Source: Prosopocoilus inquinatus
Lineage: Eukaryota; Arthropoda; Insecta; Coleoptera; Lucanidae
Reading direction: 5' to 3'
Assembly (NCBI GenBank): GCA_036172665.1
Contig: JAYKNF010000015.1
Span: 2,108,001 to 2,172,000 of the forward strand
Length of the DNA: 64,000 bases
The notes under the pieces were generated by a model. The model worked only from the letters and a program-made list of their open reading frames with translations, was not told where the DNA came from and made no database searches. Shown here piece by piece: positions 42,080 through 52,178 of the stretch (the stretch's first letter is position 1; every line of letters starts with the position of its first letter). Both the position numbers and the translations under genes were made by a program.

Positions 42080-43306
42080 TTACAAAATAATTTTAGCCTC
42101 TTTTAATTCTTCAATGATCGCTATGATTTCATTGTTATGTGCGGAGTGACCTGCTGATTTGGATGCGTTCAATAAACGCAATCGTTCTACTAGTTCGTTA
42201 GGATCATCCCAGTATTGATACTGCAAACATTTGTTAGGTACAAGCTTTTTCTCCAAAGCTCCACCTGTTTTCCAGCTTCGCGCCCACCAAACGTTTGGTG
42301 GTTTTCCCTGAATTATTGGTTTTATAATATTCACATATTTAAATCCTCTGCTTGCAGATATTCGCCCTGAGGGATTATAATTAACTTTAAACGCACTAGT
42401 TCTTCTCAATATATCTCTATAGTCTCGCACATCGTGAAACGTAAATTTCTCTGGATTTTTCTTAAAAACCAGCTCGTATAAACCTTTAGTACCCTTATAC
42501 GCCAAGTCTCCAATTACAAGATCGGGACCGTCAAACTTAAGCTCCTGGTTCCCAACAAACAATCTCTCATCTTCTTCTCTTACACCGTATTTTGTATCGA
42601 ATTCATTTTCTACATCAGTTTCAAATCGTGTAACATAATCACGTGCTAACGGATGATACGATTCTAAGGCAGCTTCCACCAGCGGTGATTCTAATCTAGT
42701 CCGAAGTAATGATTTTCGTTCTTCTAGAAGTGTACGAGCATGAGCCAGGGATTCGTCCGCAGGGGGGTTACTGCTTTCGGTGTCATATTCTTCTGCTTCT
42801 TCATAAACAGATTTTGAAGTTGGAGATGTGGACTTTTCATGAGGAACCTCAAGAATTTCTTCATCTTCTAAGATGGAAGGTTGTTTAATTTCACGTCCAA
42901 GTGGCGTTGAAGTACCCACATCATGCTCCTCTGACAATCCAATTCGCGACGAAGGATCGGATTTTAATTTATAACTCGGTCTTCTTCGTATGAAAGAAGG
43001 ATCAGATCTCAATTTATAAATCGGTCTTTTTCGTAGGAAAGAACTCTTTGGCTCCTCTTTCAATCTCTTTTCACTGGCTTCGTATGACTGTTGCTCCTCT
43101 TTCATAGGTAATACGCTGCGAACAACATCTAGCTTATTGACAATATCTCGGAGTGGCTCTACAATAGGTGAATAAGTTGTCTGCAGATACTTTTTTGATT
43201 GCTCCGCATGATGTTTTGCTTGTGCAATATCGGATTTAAGTGTTTTTAATTTAGTACGCAAACTTTCGCGCGCAGTGGCTAATTCTGCTTTAAGTTTGTT
43301 ACTCAT
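42080..43306 (-). CDS. Polinton protein with coiled coil (DUF8207-like)
   Basis: 408 residues. The N-terminal 75 form a likely coiled coil (KLKAELATARESLRTKLKTL). The middle is a charged, Ser-rich linker with two repeats of the form RRPSYKLKSDPS and RKRPIYKLRSDPS. The C-terminal 150 residues are folded, with GDLAYKGTKGLYELVFKKNP and NVWWARSWKTGG. I associate this with a protein family common in insect Polintons, possibly DUF8207, but this is from memory. The role is unknown; the coiled coil plus globular domain suggests a structural or terminal-protein partner. Confidence 0.65.
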   Translation of the reverse strand: MSNKLKAELATARESLRTKLKTLKSDIAQAKHHAEQSKKYLQTTYSPIVEPLRDIVNKLDVVRSVLPMKEEQQSYEASEKRLKEEPKSSFLRKRPIYKLRSDPSFIRRRPSYKLKSDPSSRIGLSEEHDVGTSTPLGREIKQPSILEDEEILEVPHEKSTSPTSKSVYEEAEEYDTESSNPPADESLAHARTLLEERKSLLRTRLESPLVEAALESYHPLARDYVTRFETDVENEFDTKYGVREEDERLFVGNQELKFDGPDLVIGDLAYKGTKGLYELVFKKNPEKFTFHDVRDYRDILRRTSAFKVNYNPSGRISASRGFKYVNIIKPIIQGKPPNVWWARSWKTGGALEKKLVPNKCLQYQYWDDPNELVERLRLLNASKSAGHSAHNNEIIAIIEELKEAKIIL

Positions 43307-43395
43307 GGTGCATCCGCATCCTTTAACGTCTGTTACAGTACTGAAGAACTGTAGAACTATGTAAAAATGAAAGAACTATGTAAAATGTAGTGGTT

Positions 43396-44106
43396 TTAAA
43401 GATATATGTACGTGTCGAATCCTTTACGATATCTCCCTGCGTTTATGGAACAATCGGTATCAATAACTAAGAAACCAAACGGTTCCTTCCAACAAGCGTA
43501 ACAGATATTACGAAACTGGTCCATAGTCATATCTCCGCTGACGTAATCATCGTAAACGTGTTTCAAATTTGTGAAATCTTGACGAAATAGTATTAAGAAA
43601 TTACAATTATCACGAATCATTTGTTTGGGTATTGCACTGTAAGTTTGACTTAAATAAAAGCAGTCAACATTTCTATGACGTCCAAAGGAGAAATATTCTT
43701 TAATTAAATTTTGTGTAGTACACTGAACATCATCAAAAACAACGACTGAATATTCTTTTACATTTGTAGGTGACACCATTTTTTCAATATCGGAAATTTC
43801 AAAGTAGCCTATTTCGGGCACTGTTGATAGCAAATGTCGGAGAAATTTATACTTCCCCTGAGATAAGGTCTTACAGCAGATGTATAAATTTTGGAAACGT
43901 AATCCGTTCGGATGGGTTAATAATGTCACTAAGGAATTACTTTTACCAGCCCCTGAGCTCCCGCTAATGATAACGCGTTTACTTGATCCTCCGAAGAGAA
44001 CACTGTGACGTTTAAAGGTTTCATTTGCGATTGCATCGTCGAAATTTTGTACGGGTAACTTTAAAGACTGTTGTTGAAACTTCATATTTAAAATAATATT
44101 TTTCAA
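43396..44106 (-). CDS. DNA packaging ATPase (FtsK/HerA superfamily)
   Basis: 236 residues. Walker A GSSGAGKS at about 49-56, Walker B VVVFDDV at about 121-127, then a sensor-type LSQTYSAIPKQMIRDNCNF and an FRQD motif typical of virion genome-packaging ATPases of Polintons and related viruses. It is the expected length. It would pump the element's genome into capsids and fits with the capsid genes further along the same strand. An internal ATG at codon 8 is an alternative start. Confidence 0.92.
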   Translation of the reverse strand: MKNIILNMKFQQQSLKLPVQNFDDAIANETFKRHSVLFGGSSKRVIISGSSGAGKSNSLVTLLTHPNGLRFQNLYICCKTLSQGKYKFLRHLLSTVPEIGYFEISDIEKMVSPTNVKEYSVVVFDDVQCTTQNLIKEYFSFGRHRNVDCFYLSQTYSAIPKQMIRDNCNFLILFRQDFTNLKHVYDDYVSGDMTMDQFRNICYACWKEPFGFLVIDTDCSINAGRYRKGFDTYIYL

Positions 44107-44265
44107 AAATATTCAAAATATTTTTGCTCCTTACAACACGTTATTAATTTCCTCGTTACCAAACGCGATACTCTATTACTGTGTTGTAGTTATCAATATC
44201 AACTGCTATATAAACACTCTTTAAAACTCATAAATTATTTATTTAAATAAATATAATAAATTAAT

Positions 44266-44362
44266 GTTCCTAACTAACTAAATTAATATTTCTAACTAAA
44301 TTAATATTTCTAACTAAATTAATATTTCTAACTCTAACTAAATTAATATCTCTAACCTAAAC
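44266..44362. repeat. Short tandem repeat, ~18 bp
   Basis: About five imperfect copies of taactaaattaatatttc between the ATPase gene and the small proline-rich gene. Confidence 0.75.
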
Positions 44363-44385
44363 TCTGATTAATGCTCTAATGCTCC

Positions 44386-44858
44386 TCACTGTAAAAAATA
44401 AGATGTTATTAAAATGTTGAAAGGTAATGAACGATAACGAACCCAAGATTCATCCATCGTGGATTCCACTTCCACCTCTCCCCTTTCCTCCTCCTCCACC
44501 TCCACCTTTAGTGGTAAAGGCCGAGGTAGAGGCTCCAACACTGGCGGCGCAAACACCCTCCTTTTTAGGCGGATGCGTTGAGGCGCCGCCACTTGCTGCA
44601 CCGGCGGCCTTCGTACAGGTGTGGCCGCCGCTAGCGGCGTTGGAGTGTAGCTGGGTGAAGGTGACCGTTCGATACGTGGATGAACCATGCGATAATTAAC
44701 TACCGCCGTTTCCGCATCAATCAGAGTTCCGTCCATTAACTGAAAAAGTAAATAATCAAAAATATAAACCGTAAAATACAAATTAGATTACTCACTTTCA
44801 GTTCCACTTGCATCATAAAAATTGATTTCACGAGAGGCACGTTTGGTGAAGAACTCAT
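44386..44858 (-). CDS. Small proline-rich Polinton protein, two exons
   Basis: On the minus strand an ATG at 44858 starts a 21-codon exon (MSSSPNVPLVKS...). It ends at 44796 before a GTGAGT donor. A 56-base intron (44740-44795) ends TTTTTCAG, and the reading continues in frame with LMDGTLIDAETAVV from 44739. The remainder has a proline- and alanine-rich part, a basic patch (RIRLKRRV) and a Glu/Val-rich part. No known domain. A continuous reading from 44781 without splicing is possible, but it starts inside the intron and is less likely. Confidence 0.6.
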
Positions 44859-45053
44859 CTGTAAAACGAATAACAATTATTAAAAATTGTACAAAGAAAA
44901 ATAATTTTTTATATCCTCGAAAACATACCTAATACCTCGACAACATTTCCAACTTCATGTGAGGAACATACCATTAAACAACAATATAATTCACAGACAT
45001 ATCTACTTAAGAGAAGAAGTTAAATCTTAAGACACTAAATCAAACTTAATCTT

Positions 45054-46754
45054 TTAAATAGATATGTCTGCGACAAGATTATGAAACAAATCTTGGATCA
45101 GGCTCAGACGGTTGTGAATGAGGGAAATTTTGTCATATTGTTCGTTTAAAGCCTGGTCAGTCGGAGACCTTAAGCGAACTGTACGTAAAATTTCACGACA
45201 AGATTGCAACTCATCCGTGACTTTTCTAAGATTTTTCTCACCCTCTAAACAACAGTTCCTGACTTCAGGCATAATTCCGTCATAATAATTTTGGACTGCT
45301 GTTGAGATAACTCCCACTAAATTGGGAGAGGGTGAAGGAAGGGGTATAACATGTTGTGATGAGGAAAGGGATCGAATAGGTGTAGAGGTTCGGACACTAG
45401 GAGAGGATATTTCAAGGCGAGAAGGTGAAATCTGAAGTCGAGAAGGTGGAATTTGAGAGGGTGGGATAAGTAGTTCCGGTTGTGATTGTGAAGATGACAA
45501 ATTCTGAATATTGGATATAATATTAGCAGATTCACTAACATTAGTCCTCGGTAGATTAATAGTCCTCGGTCGACGAACAGAAGGAGAATTATTAATCATT
45601 ACTGGATTAATATTAATTGATGAGTTCGTGTTATTATTATTCCCAATTGGTGATAATTGAGATATCTCCATTGAACGGTCTGATATATCAATTATTTCAG
45701 AAACTGAGTCATTAGGATTTAGCGGGATATTATCTGCAACAACACGGGGTTGCGACTGACTCAGTTGACCTTGCAACTCCGCACTATGCATCAAGTCATG
45801 ATTTGAACGCAAAGAAGAAAGAAAAACTCTTTCATTAGCAATTCTTTCCAATCTACGTTCCATTGTGCGTTCCCTTCTGCGTTGCAAATATTCTGCTTTA
45901 GGCAACCACACTCTTTCATACTTGTCGCTAACGGTCCTTAGACGAGAATATTGGTTGCCACGTAGGGTGCGTAAATATTGTGTGGGTTCACGAGTATTAG
46001 AAGCGGATTTAGAAACAGAATTAGAAATGGAACTCGGAGTTTTTGATTTAGAAATAACAGATCTAGAAATGACACTCGGAGTTGTAAAGACGGATGTAAT
46101 AGGAACAGTTTCCGATGTAGAAATAGGAACGGATGTTACAGCAACCGAAGTAGTAGAGGCTGATGTGGATGTTACAATAGGAGTAACTATTGACTGTTGA
46201 GAAATGAGGGGTTGAGTAGGTTTGGTTTGCGTAAGGAAAGAAGAAATAAGGGGTTGAGTGGGTTGTTTAAGAATGGGAACTGATTTATTTGATGGGGAAA
46301 CTGGTTTATTTGGTGGTTTCAAAGTTTGAGGTGGTTTCATTAAAGAAGAAGTAGCGATTAATTGTTGTGGAATAATAAAAGGAGGTTGGGTAGATTGCTG
46401 ATTAAGAATAAAAGGGCTAGGAACCAGCAATTGGCTAACAATTGGTTGACTGGAATGAATGTCTCGAGAATCCACACGATCTATTACGTCACCAACTGCG
46501 TTCAGTGTAGAATCATTGATAATTCCTTCTTGCAACAGGAAAGAGGAATTATCAATTTCATTCCACCATGAAGGCGGCACATTTGCTTGAGTGGTAAATG
46601 CACTCTGAGAAACATTTACTTGAGCAGTACTTGCCACTCCTGTCTGTGTTTCTCTAAATGCAGATTCCACGCTAGTAGTTACTGTTGAAGAAGGATTTCC
46701 TTGTAAATATTGCTGTAAAATTGGGCGTTCATTTCCAAAGGACATTACTAGCAT
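45054..46754 (-). CDS. Large Ser/Thr/Pro/Gln-rich Polinton protein, unassigned
   Basis: 566 residues with low-complexity Ser, Thr, Pro and Gln runs from about 20 to 270. A basic RRRERTMERRLERIANERV helix sits at about 290-310, followed by more disorder. The last 90 residues look folded and helical (NCCLEGEKNLRKVTDELQSCREIL). The translation start is uncertain: ATG at 46754 or the third-codon downstream ATG (MSFGNERP). A GTAAGT donor at about 46814 and a TAG acceptor right before the second ATG suggest a 5'UTR intron. The role is unknown. Confidence 0.55.
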   Translation of the reverse strand: MLVMSFGNERPILQQYLQGNPSSTVTTSVESAFRETQTGVASTAQVNVSQSAFTTQANVPPSWWNEIDNSSFLLQEGIINDSTLNAVGDVIDRVDSRDIHSSQPIVSQLLVPSPFILNQQSTQPPFIIPQQLIATSSLMKPPQTLKPPNKPVSPSNKSVPILKQPTQPLISSFLTQTKPTQPLISQQSIVTPIVTSTSASTTSVAVTSVPISTSETVPITSVFTTPSVISRSVISKSKTPSSISNSVSKSASNTREPTQYLRTLRGNQYSRLRTVSDKYERVWLPKAEYLQRRRERTMERRLERIANERVFLSSLRSNHDLMHSAELQGQLSQSQPRVVADNIPLNPNDSVSEIIDISDRSMEISQLSPIGNNNNTNSSININPVMINNSPSVRRPRTINLPRTNVSESANIISNIQNLSSSQSQPELLIPPSQIPPSRLQISPSRLEISSPSVRTSTPIRSLSSSQHVIPLPSPSPNLVGVISTAVQNYYDGIMPEVRNCCLEGEKNLRKVTDELQSCREILRTVRLRSPTDQALNEQYDKISLIHNRLSLIQDLFHNLVADISI

Positions 46755-46929
46755 GCAAAAATACGGAGTATATTAAAACATTAAAACGTAAATCTTACTT
46801 AATAATACTTACAGTTAAATTGTTAAACAAACAAGAACAGATACAGAACAGATATATCTGGAAAAATAGAGTATCATACTATAGATCTATTAATGAATTA
46901 AGAAGTAAAAGCACTTACCAGTAGATTCA

Positions 46930-48535
46930 CTGAACAAATAACTTGTGAGTTTATTCGAACTAAATGCCTCCTTTTATACTCGAAAAGTTGAAGGTAAACC
47001 TTCTAAAACTGCACGTAAGAAATTATGTAATATGTTATTCAAAATTAACATTATAAAAGGTCACATAACAAACACGCGTAACCGGAACATCGAAAAGTGA
47101 AAGAACACCTTGCTCAGAAATGATGCAATACGTATTTTGTATTACAACATCCTGAACATGGGGGGGGGGGAAGAAAGCCCTCTCCCCACTCCCATCCCTA
47201 CTCTTCCCTTTCCATTTTCTGGGCGTCACGAAGGCGTAACGAAGGCGTAACCACGGCCCACTAGAACTAACCTTTCCTCTTTTCTTCTTTCCTTTCTTTC
47301 CTCCTTTTTTCCTTCCTTTCTCCTCTTTTTTTCTTTCCTTCTCTCCTTTTTTTTCTTTCCTTTCTGTCCTTTTCTTCTTTCCTTCTCTTTTTTTATTCTT
47401 ACTTGCAGTTATTTTGAAAAAATTTCAATAACTAATTATTCTCTCTAACGACTTTAGAATTTGAATAACATTTACGAAGTTTAATAATAATCTTATTATA
47501 ACCAAGTTGAATAGTAATTCTAATCTTATTATTACCAAGTTTATAATAATCATTATTCAAATGAATGTAAGGAAAAAGTGTATCTGTCGAATAATAATCT
47601 TTATTCGCAAAAATTTTCCTAAATCAAACTTGCAAGTGTCACACAGTTTAACGATACACATTACACACACGAGCACTCATCTTCTAGAAACCACGATTTC
47701 ATCGAACAGTCAGCCCCTAATCTTTATTTGTAAGAATCGTGTAAATTTAAATTACATTCTTAAAAATATTCTCTTACTTATATTCTCTTAGTAAACACGC
47801 ACTAAGCTTTGTGAAAGACCGATTAAGACTGGTGTGTAATACCAATATATTAGTTAAACGATTTCTATGCAAATTGAATTTGAATTTTAAATCGACGGTG
47901 AATGCTCGTAAATATGTTAATTTACTGTTATGCAATTCTTGCTGGTATGGCTCGCTTTAAAACGTGCTTGTTTTTATTTATTTAAAACGGTATTTATATT
48001 CATTCACAACTCGGAATACATATGTAAATTTTATAGTATTTGTATATTTAATCGACGTTCGCCTTCAAACATGTTTATTTTTTCTATGCCACTTAATTTA
48101 TTATACGACGGTGTGTGAATCTAAATTCTTAAATTTTAAATTGATCGATTAAAATTAATAACGTCTCCTTTCTGATTTAGTTTATTATAATTTTTATACA
48201 GATCACTTCTCGCTATGAAATTTTTAACGCTGCACAGTGAAAACCATTTTTGTGACTTTTACATCGTAGAAAATTCGTAAATTTGACAACGTTTGAAATT
48301 TCAATCGAATAAAGCGATACTTTCAAAGACAATAAAAATCTGTCAAGCTAAATTGCTCATCAAGAGTTAATCTAAATAATTTAATAACGCAATGTATTTC
48401 TAAATTCTTTCTTAAATCCTTAAATTGATTTATTAAAATTAATAACGAATAAAATAACAACTCCTTTCTGATTATAGTTTATTGTATAATAATATATTAT
48501 TAATAACAATATTTAATAATTAATATTTTAATAAT
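46930..48535. other. Polinton interior without genes; G run and CT-rich tract
   Basis: About 1.6 kb with no credible ORF. It contains an 11-base G run at 47160-47170 and a pyrimidine-rich (ctttcc)n stretch at 47276-47400. The remainder is AT-rich. Confidence 0.6.
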
Positions 48536-48540
48536 AATAT

Positions 48541-48876
48541 TTAAGAATAAGTACACAAATAGCAATTCTTCTTCCGTGGAGGTGGACCATCTATTTCATC
48601 CAAAGAAAATTCGGTTTGATTCCAATGTTGGTGACAGAGTCTCTGACTTTGTAGATATTTACAGCGTTGATAATGGATTGGCAACTTAGGCCAGATATAT
48701 TCTAGATCTACGGCTGTGACTCTGGTACATAGATACGATTTTGGAAAGTACTTCAAATCCTTATCTGGTATACTACTGAACGAACAATCTTTTTCGTACT
48801 GGTCAATAACTTCGCCAACCTTCTCTACAACATGCTTTATAATGTTCTTGCAAAATAGACGGGAGAAGAAATCCAT
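48541..48876 (-). CDS. Small Polinton protein, unassigned (111 aa)
   Basis: Complete ORF with a hydrophobic N-terminal helix region and a Cys/His-rich C-terminal half (HYQRCKYLQSQRLCHQHW, KKNCYLC). The spaced Cys and His may bind zinc. It sits 45 bases downstream, on the minus strand, of the 176-residue gene. Confidence 0.55.
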   Translation of the reverse strand: MDFFSRLFCKNIIKHVVEKVGEVIDQYEKDCSFSSIPDKDLKYFPKSYLCTRVTAVDLEYIWPKLPIHYQRCKYLQSQRLCHQHWNQTEFSLDEIDGPPPRKKNCYLCTYS

Positions 48877-48921
48877 TGCGAAGCTGAACTTTTCTTATAC
48901 TAACTAAGAACCAAAGTTTCC

Positions 48922-49452
48922 TCATAATATATCACAAATGTTTAGTGTAAAAAATCCTTCATATAACTTTGTTTGAATAAATTTATGTAAATCAAACACG
49001 TTCGTTAAAGCACACATGCAATTTTTTCTTGAGTGAAATGGACACTTGGGTTCGGATTTTTGCAATTTTTGTACATCTTCGTAAATTTCACCCAAATCTA
49101 ACACAGGTACACTTTCACCATTGCTTTTCGCTAGAATTTCACATAGAAATCGAGACTTCTCCACTCCTTTAACGTAAACGACTTTGGCTGTACAACATAA
49201 AAAGTTGATGATTGCGTCAAACTCAGATAAGGGGACGAATCCTCTATTCCAATCAATGCAATGGTGATTGGTCATTAACCAGTTTGCAACATTTTGAAAT
49301 TTTCTGGGGACCATTGACAAACTTGTGGGTGGTTGAAATAAAAAATGACTCACTTTTCTTTCACTATCGTAAGAAGCCAACTCTTTTGGTATAAACTGAT
49401 TATTTTCCACTTTAAATCCTTGAATGTCAATGACAATAAATCGTTTTTTCAT
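48922..49452 (-). CDS. Polinton protein, RNase H-fold-like (176 aa)
   Basis: Starts with FIVIDIQGFKVENNQFIPKE, followed by H-rich and Cys-rich elements (CPFHSRKNCMC). The opening strand-acid pattern is shared by a family of transposon-encoded proteins seen across arthropods and cnidarians, and resembles the start of an RNase H-like/exonuclease fold. I cannot point to a full DEDD set, so a nuclease function is an inference. It is located beside the capsid genes. Confidence 0.55.
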   Translation of the reverse strand: MKKRFIVIDIQGFKVENNQFIPKELASYDSERKVSHFLFQPPTSLSMVPRKFQNVANWLMTNHHCIDWNRGFVPLSEFDAIINFLCCTAKVVYVKGVEKSRFLCEILAKSNGESVPVLDLGEIYEDVQKLQKSEPKCPFHSRKNCMCALTNVFDLHKFIQTKLYEGFFTLNICDIL

Positions 49453-49532
49453 GGTTCGGTTGATGTTGCTTCTTATAAAATCAAATTAAATCAAATAGTT
49501 TTAGCTTCTCTGTTAATACTGCCATTCACGGT

Positions 49533-50753
49533 TTACATCAACTGACGGACAATTTTGGTGAGAGGTGAATAAGAGAACGCTTTGTCATGCAGAATTAAAC
49601 AGTAAGCAATAGTATCAGCTTTAATATTTTCTTTGGTTGTAAACTCAATTCTTATTTCTACTGCACTTTTATGCATTACATCTCTCTGAAAAGTGCAGTC
49701 GATTCCTATTAATGGGCAACTAGCTAATCCTTTTGGATTGAACCAAGGTTGACTGCTTTCACGATGATAATAATTTTCCTGAAATCTGGAATACATGTCG
49801 TATATAACGGCGTATTTGTTATTTTCAATATCAATATCAATATTGTCGTACGGATAGCGTTCGCCATTTAGAAATACCGTTAATGATTTTAACTTAACGT
49901 CATCAAACAGACTCATGTTTGCATCGACGACACCCTTTCGCTTAGTTTGAAAACCGATGATTATGTACCTTGGCGTTTCCAACTGCGGAGCCGTTTTTAC
50001 TGTCCAAGAATGACTTGTCGTAGTTGGGAGCGACGGATACTCGTGCAACTCCCAGCTTCTGAAAGGAATTTGTATTTCAACATCTCTGTCTGTCACTCTC
50101 GTTAAAGCCAATTGCTCACGTAGTCCAACAGAAATATGAGGTATACGCCATACAATTTTGTCAATTATTAATTTAATCTTTTCCGTCTTGTTTGTTTCCA
50201 GAACTGCATCAACGTCATCATTTGCTCTGATCAATACTAATTCTTGCCTCATATTCAAGACGATCTTTTTATAATCTTCCCCAAAACCTAATAGTGTCTT
50301 TAAAGGTACACTTGCTGAGAAATCTCCCTTAACGTTGAGTATATCGCTCATTTTATCATTCTCCTGAATCCATCCTGCATTTTCCAATTTTACTGTATCG
50401 TTGCGAGTAAAAGAAAAATACCCTTTCATTGTTGATGTTATGCCAACATTTCTTACCGAATCCACCTGTACTCCGTTCAGAAGATATCTAATCTCGCTAA
50501 ACATATAAGCTACCGGATTATTTATCAATTGTGCCGTCGCACTGTGTTTAGTATTATCACTAACCAAACGCAGTCTTCCCTCGACGTACAAATAACTTTC
50601 GCAAGGGAGGGTGTAATTGTCGATCTCAGGTACGGTGATACGCACTTCATCGTTATTACCAAATGATGAACTGAATGGTAAGTGTGAATGGAACTCCATA
50701 CTGGTTATTGAAGTGTCCAATTTAATTTTATCAGTTACTCCCAAAATATCCAT
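49533..50753 (-). CDS. Major capsid protein, double jelly-roll (PY)
   Basis: 406 residues. The start MDILGVTDKIKLDTSITSME and the region SSSFGNNDEVRI are highly typical of Polinton PY proteins, known to be double jelly-roll major capsid proteins. Several beta-rich blocks follow, including QLETPRYIIIGFQT and YDMYSRFQENYY, ending SYSPLTKIVRQL. It is full-length for the family and uninterrupted. It would form the hexons of an icosahedral virion, with the minor capsid protein encoded upstream. No disruptions seen. Confidence 0.9.
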   Translation of the reverse strand: MDILGVTDKIKLDTSITSMEFHSHLPFSSSFGNNDEVRITVPEIDNYTLPCESYLYVEGRLRLVSDNTKHSATAQLINNPVAYMFSEIRYLLNGVQVDSVRNVGITSTMKGYFSFTRNDTVKLENAGWIQENDKMSDILNVKGDFSASVPLKTLLGFGEDYKKIVLNMRQELVLIRANDDVDAVLETNKTEKIKLIIDKIVWRIPHISVGLREQLALTRVTDRDVEIQIPFRSWELHEYPSLPTTTSHSWTVKTAPQLETPRYIIIGFQTKRKGVVDANMSLFDDVKLKSLTVFLNGERYPYDNIDIDIENNKYAVIYDMYSRFQENYYHRESSQPWFNPKGLASCPLIGIDCTFQRDVMHKSAVEIRIEFTTKENIKADTIAYCLILHDKAFSYSPLTKIVRQLM

Positions 50754-51013
50754 GTCGTTCTGTTTAGATGATGATTGCCTTACGTGTAATGATGGTGTTC
50801 ACCCTTTGACGGTTACGTTTCTTCTACAGAATAATTCCCCCTATGTTAGCACCTTATAACCTAAACTCTCTAAATATATTCGATTTCTCTGTGTCAATTT
50901 CAGTTTTTTTTGTCGACAACAGTTCAGTATCTGTTTCCGTGGTTTAAATAATACATTACGTCTAATTCTGCTACACTCTTTCCGTTTCGAATAATTGCTA
51001 TCGTAAATAATCA

Positions 51014-51748
51014 TTATGTGAATCTTCTCAAATGAAGTCTTAGAGTAATTACTTCGTTTCTAAAATTTACTAATCGATTCTCTTGATCTAATAGTCGAAT
51101 GACTATTCTCGTAATCACATTCACGGTCACTGGAAGATAAATAGCTTGAAGAGGGGATTCTATTATTTTAAACCCTGGAGGTACATTTGGAAAGAAATGA
51201 TACAAAACATGACCGGGTTCTCCGTTGTTATAAGATCCACCGGTTAGATTACATTCTATTCTTATAGCATTTACTTTATTTATTTCCACCGGAAAATCAC
51301 CAATGTTATTATCGTTTACTTTCAACGTTCGCGGTTTAAAACCCAACAATTTTCCCAATGAATTTGGTTTACTAAAATCGAGCTTAACCGAACTGTGTAT
51401 GGTTGCCTTTAAAGTATTATTATTTCCTTTAATGTTTATATAATCAGGGATATTGTTATTTTGAAAATAATCTTTCAGATATTGGTTGATATCGTCTAGT
51501 TCATATGTACCTGTAGGTATAACGATAGTTTTCCAAACCGTCGTTTTTCCTGTTTCTTCATAATGTATCAAATTATTACTTTCATCTATGTTAGGTATTG
51601 CATTAAACGTTTCAAAATTTAACAAGCACATTTCATATGTTGCCTCTTCATCGAGGTATAGTGGTGGATTCAATTCACAAAATAAAACTGATTCAGTTCC
51701 CGTAAGAGTGAATGTACACGCAACGGGTGAAGATTCCATGTTGACCAT
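51014..51748 (-). CDS. Minor capsid protein, single jelly-roll (PX)
   Basis: 244 residues, beta-rich, with LYLDEEATYEMCLLNFETFN near the start, LGKLLGFKP in the middle and a final region VNVITRIVIRLLDQ. This pattern and its position next to the major capsid gene match Polinton PX, the penton protein. It is separated from the protease gene by only about 25 bases. Confidence 0.88.
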   Translation of the reverse strand: MVNMESSPVACTFTLTGTESVLFCELNPPLYLDEEATYEMCLLNFETFNAIPNIDESNNLIHYEETGKTTVWKTIVIPTGTYELDDINQYLKDYFQNNNIPDYINIKGNNNTLKATIHSSVKLDFSKPNSLGKLLGFKPRTLKVNDNNIGDFPVEINKVNAIRIECNLTGGSYNNGEPGHVLYHFFPNVPPGFKIIESPLQAIYLPVTVNVITRIVIRLLDQENRLVNFRNEVITLRLHLRRFT

Positions 51749-51770
51749 CTTTCAAGTACTACATTCTTAC

Positions 51771-52178
51771 TTAACTTGTAAAGGACTTTAAAAACTGTAG
51801 ACATAAGTGTCCACAATTTTGTGTATTTTGTTTCTGATACCTTTCATAATTATAGTTAATAACTCCCAATCCGTTCGACAAAAGATATTTCTCTACTTCA
51901 ACTGGAGGTCGTAGATCTCCATAGCTGTCAAAATATTTTACGATTCCTCCTCTCTTATAATATGCCACCCAATGCGTTCCTTCACCAGAATCGCTATCTA
52001 AATTCACTACTCCACTTTCATGCTTCCATATCTTTTTAGGTAAAGTATCTCTCATAAACACACCTCGAAAGAAAGGTAATTTCCATATTTTAGCATATTT
52101 CAGTATGTCAATGTTAGTCAACGGTCGCCGAGGCAAATATTTCAGTTTTTTGGATTGGATCGTAAATATAACCCACAC
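51771..52178 (-). CDS. Adenain-like cysteine protease
   Basis: 135 residues. The catalytic set fits the adenovirus protease (C5/Ulp1-like) fold: H69 in THWVAYY, D84 in KYFDSYGD, Q120 and C122 in TQNCGHLC. FRGVFMRDTLP is another Polinton protease signature. It would process capsid proteins during virion maturation. The start is not certain because it overlaps the 3' end of the upstream minus-strand gene by 37 bases. Confidence 0.9.
   Translation of the reverse strand: MWVIFTIQSKKLKYLPRRPLTNIDILKYAKIWKLPFFRGVFMRDTLPKKIWKHESGVVNLDSDSGEGTHWVAYYKRGGIVKYFDSYGDLRPPVEVEKYLLSNGLGVINYNYERYQKQNTQNCGHLCLQFLKSFTS

Noticed and set aside
44427..44699. Plus-strand ORF rich in Pro and Ala
   Set aside because: Antisense shadow of the proline-rich minus-strand gene, which has a spliced start and lies in the minus-strand gene series.
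46685..46924. Plus-strand ORF of 79 codons
   Set aside because: AT-rich, overlaps the likely 5' region of a minus-strand gene, no motifs.
47035..47229. 64-codon minus-strand ORF in the Polinton gap
   Set aside because: Runs through a G homopolymer and has no neighbour-like features; likely chance.
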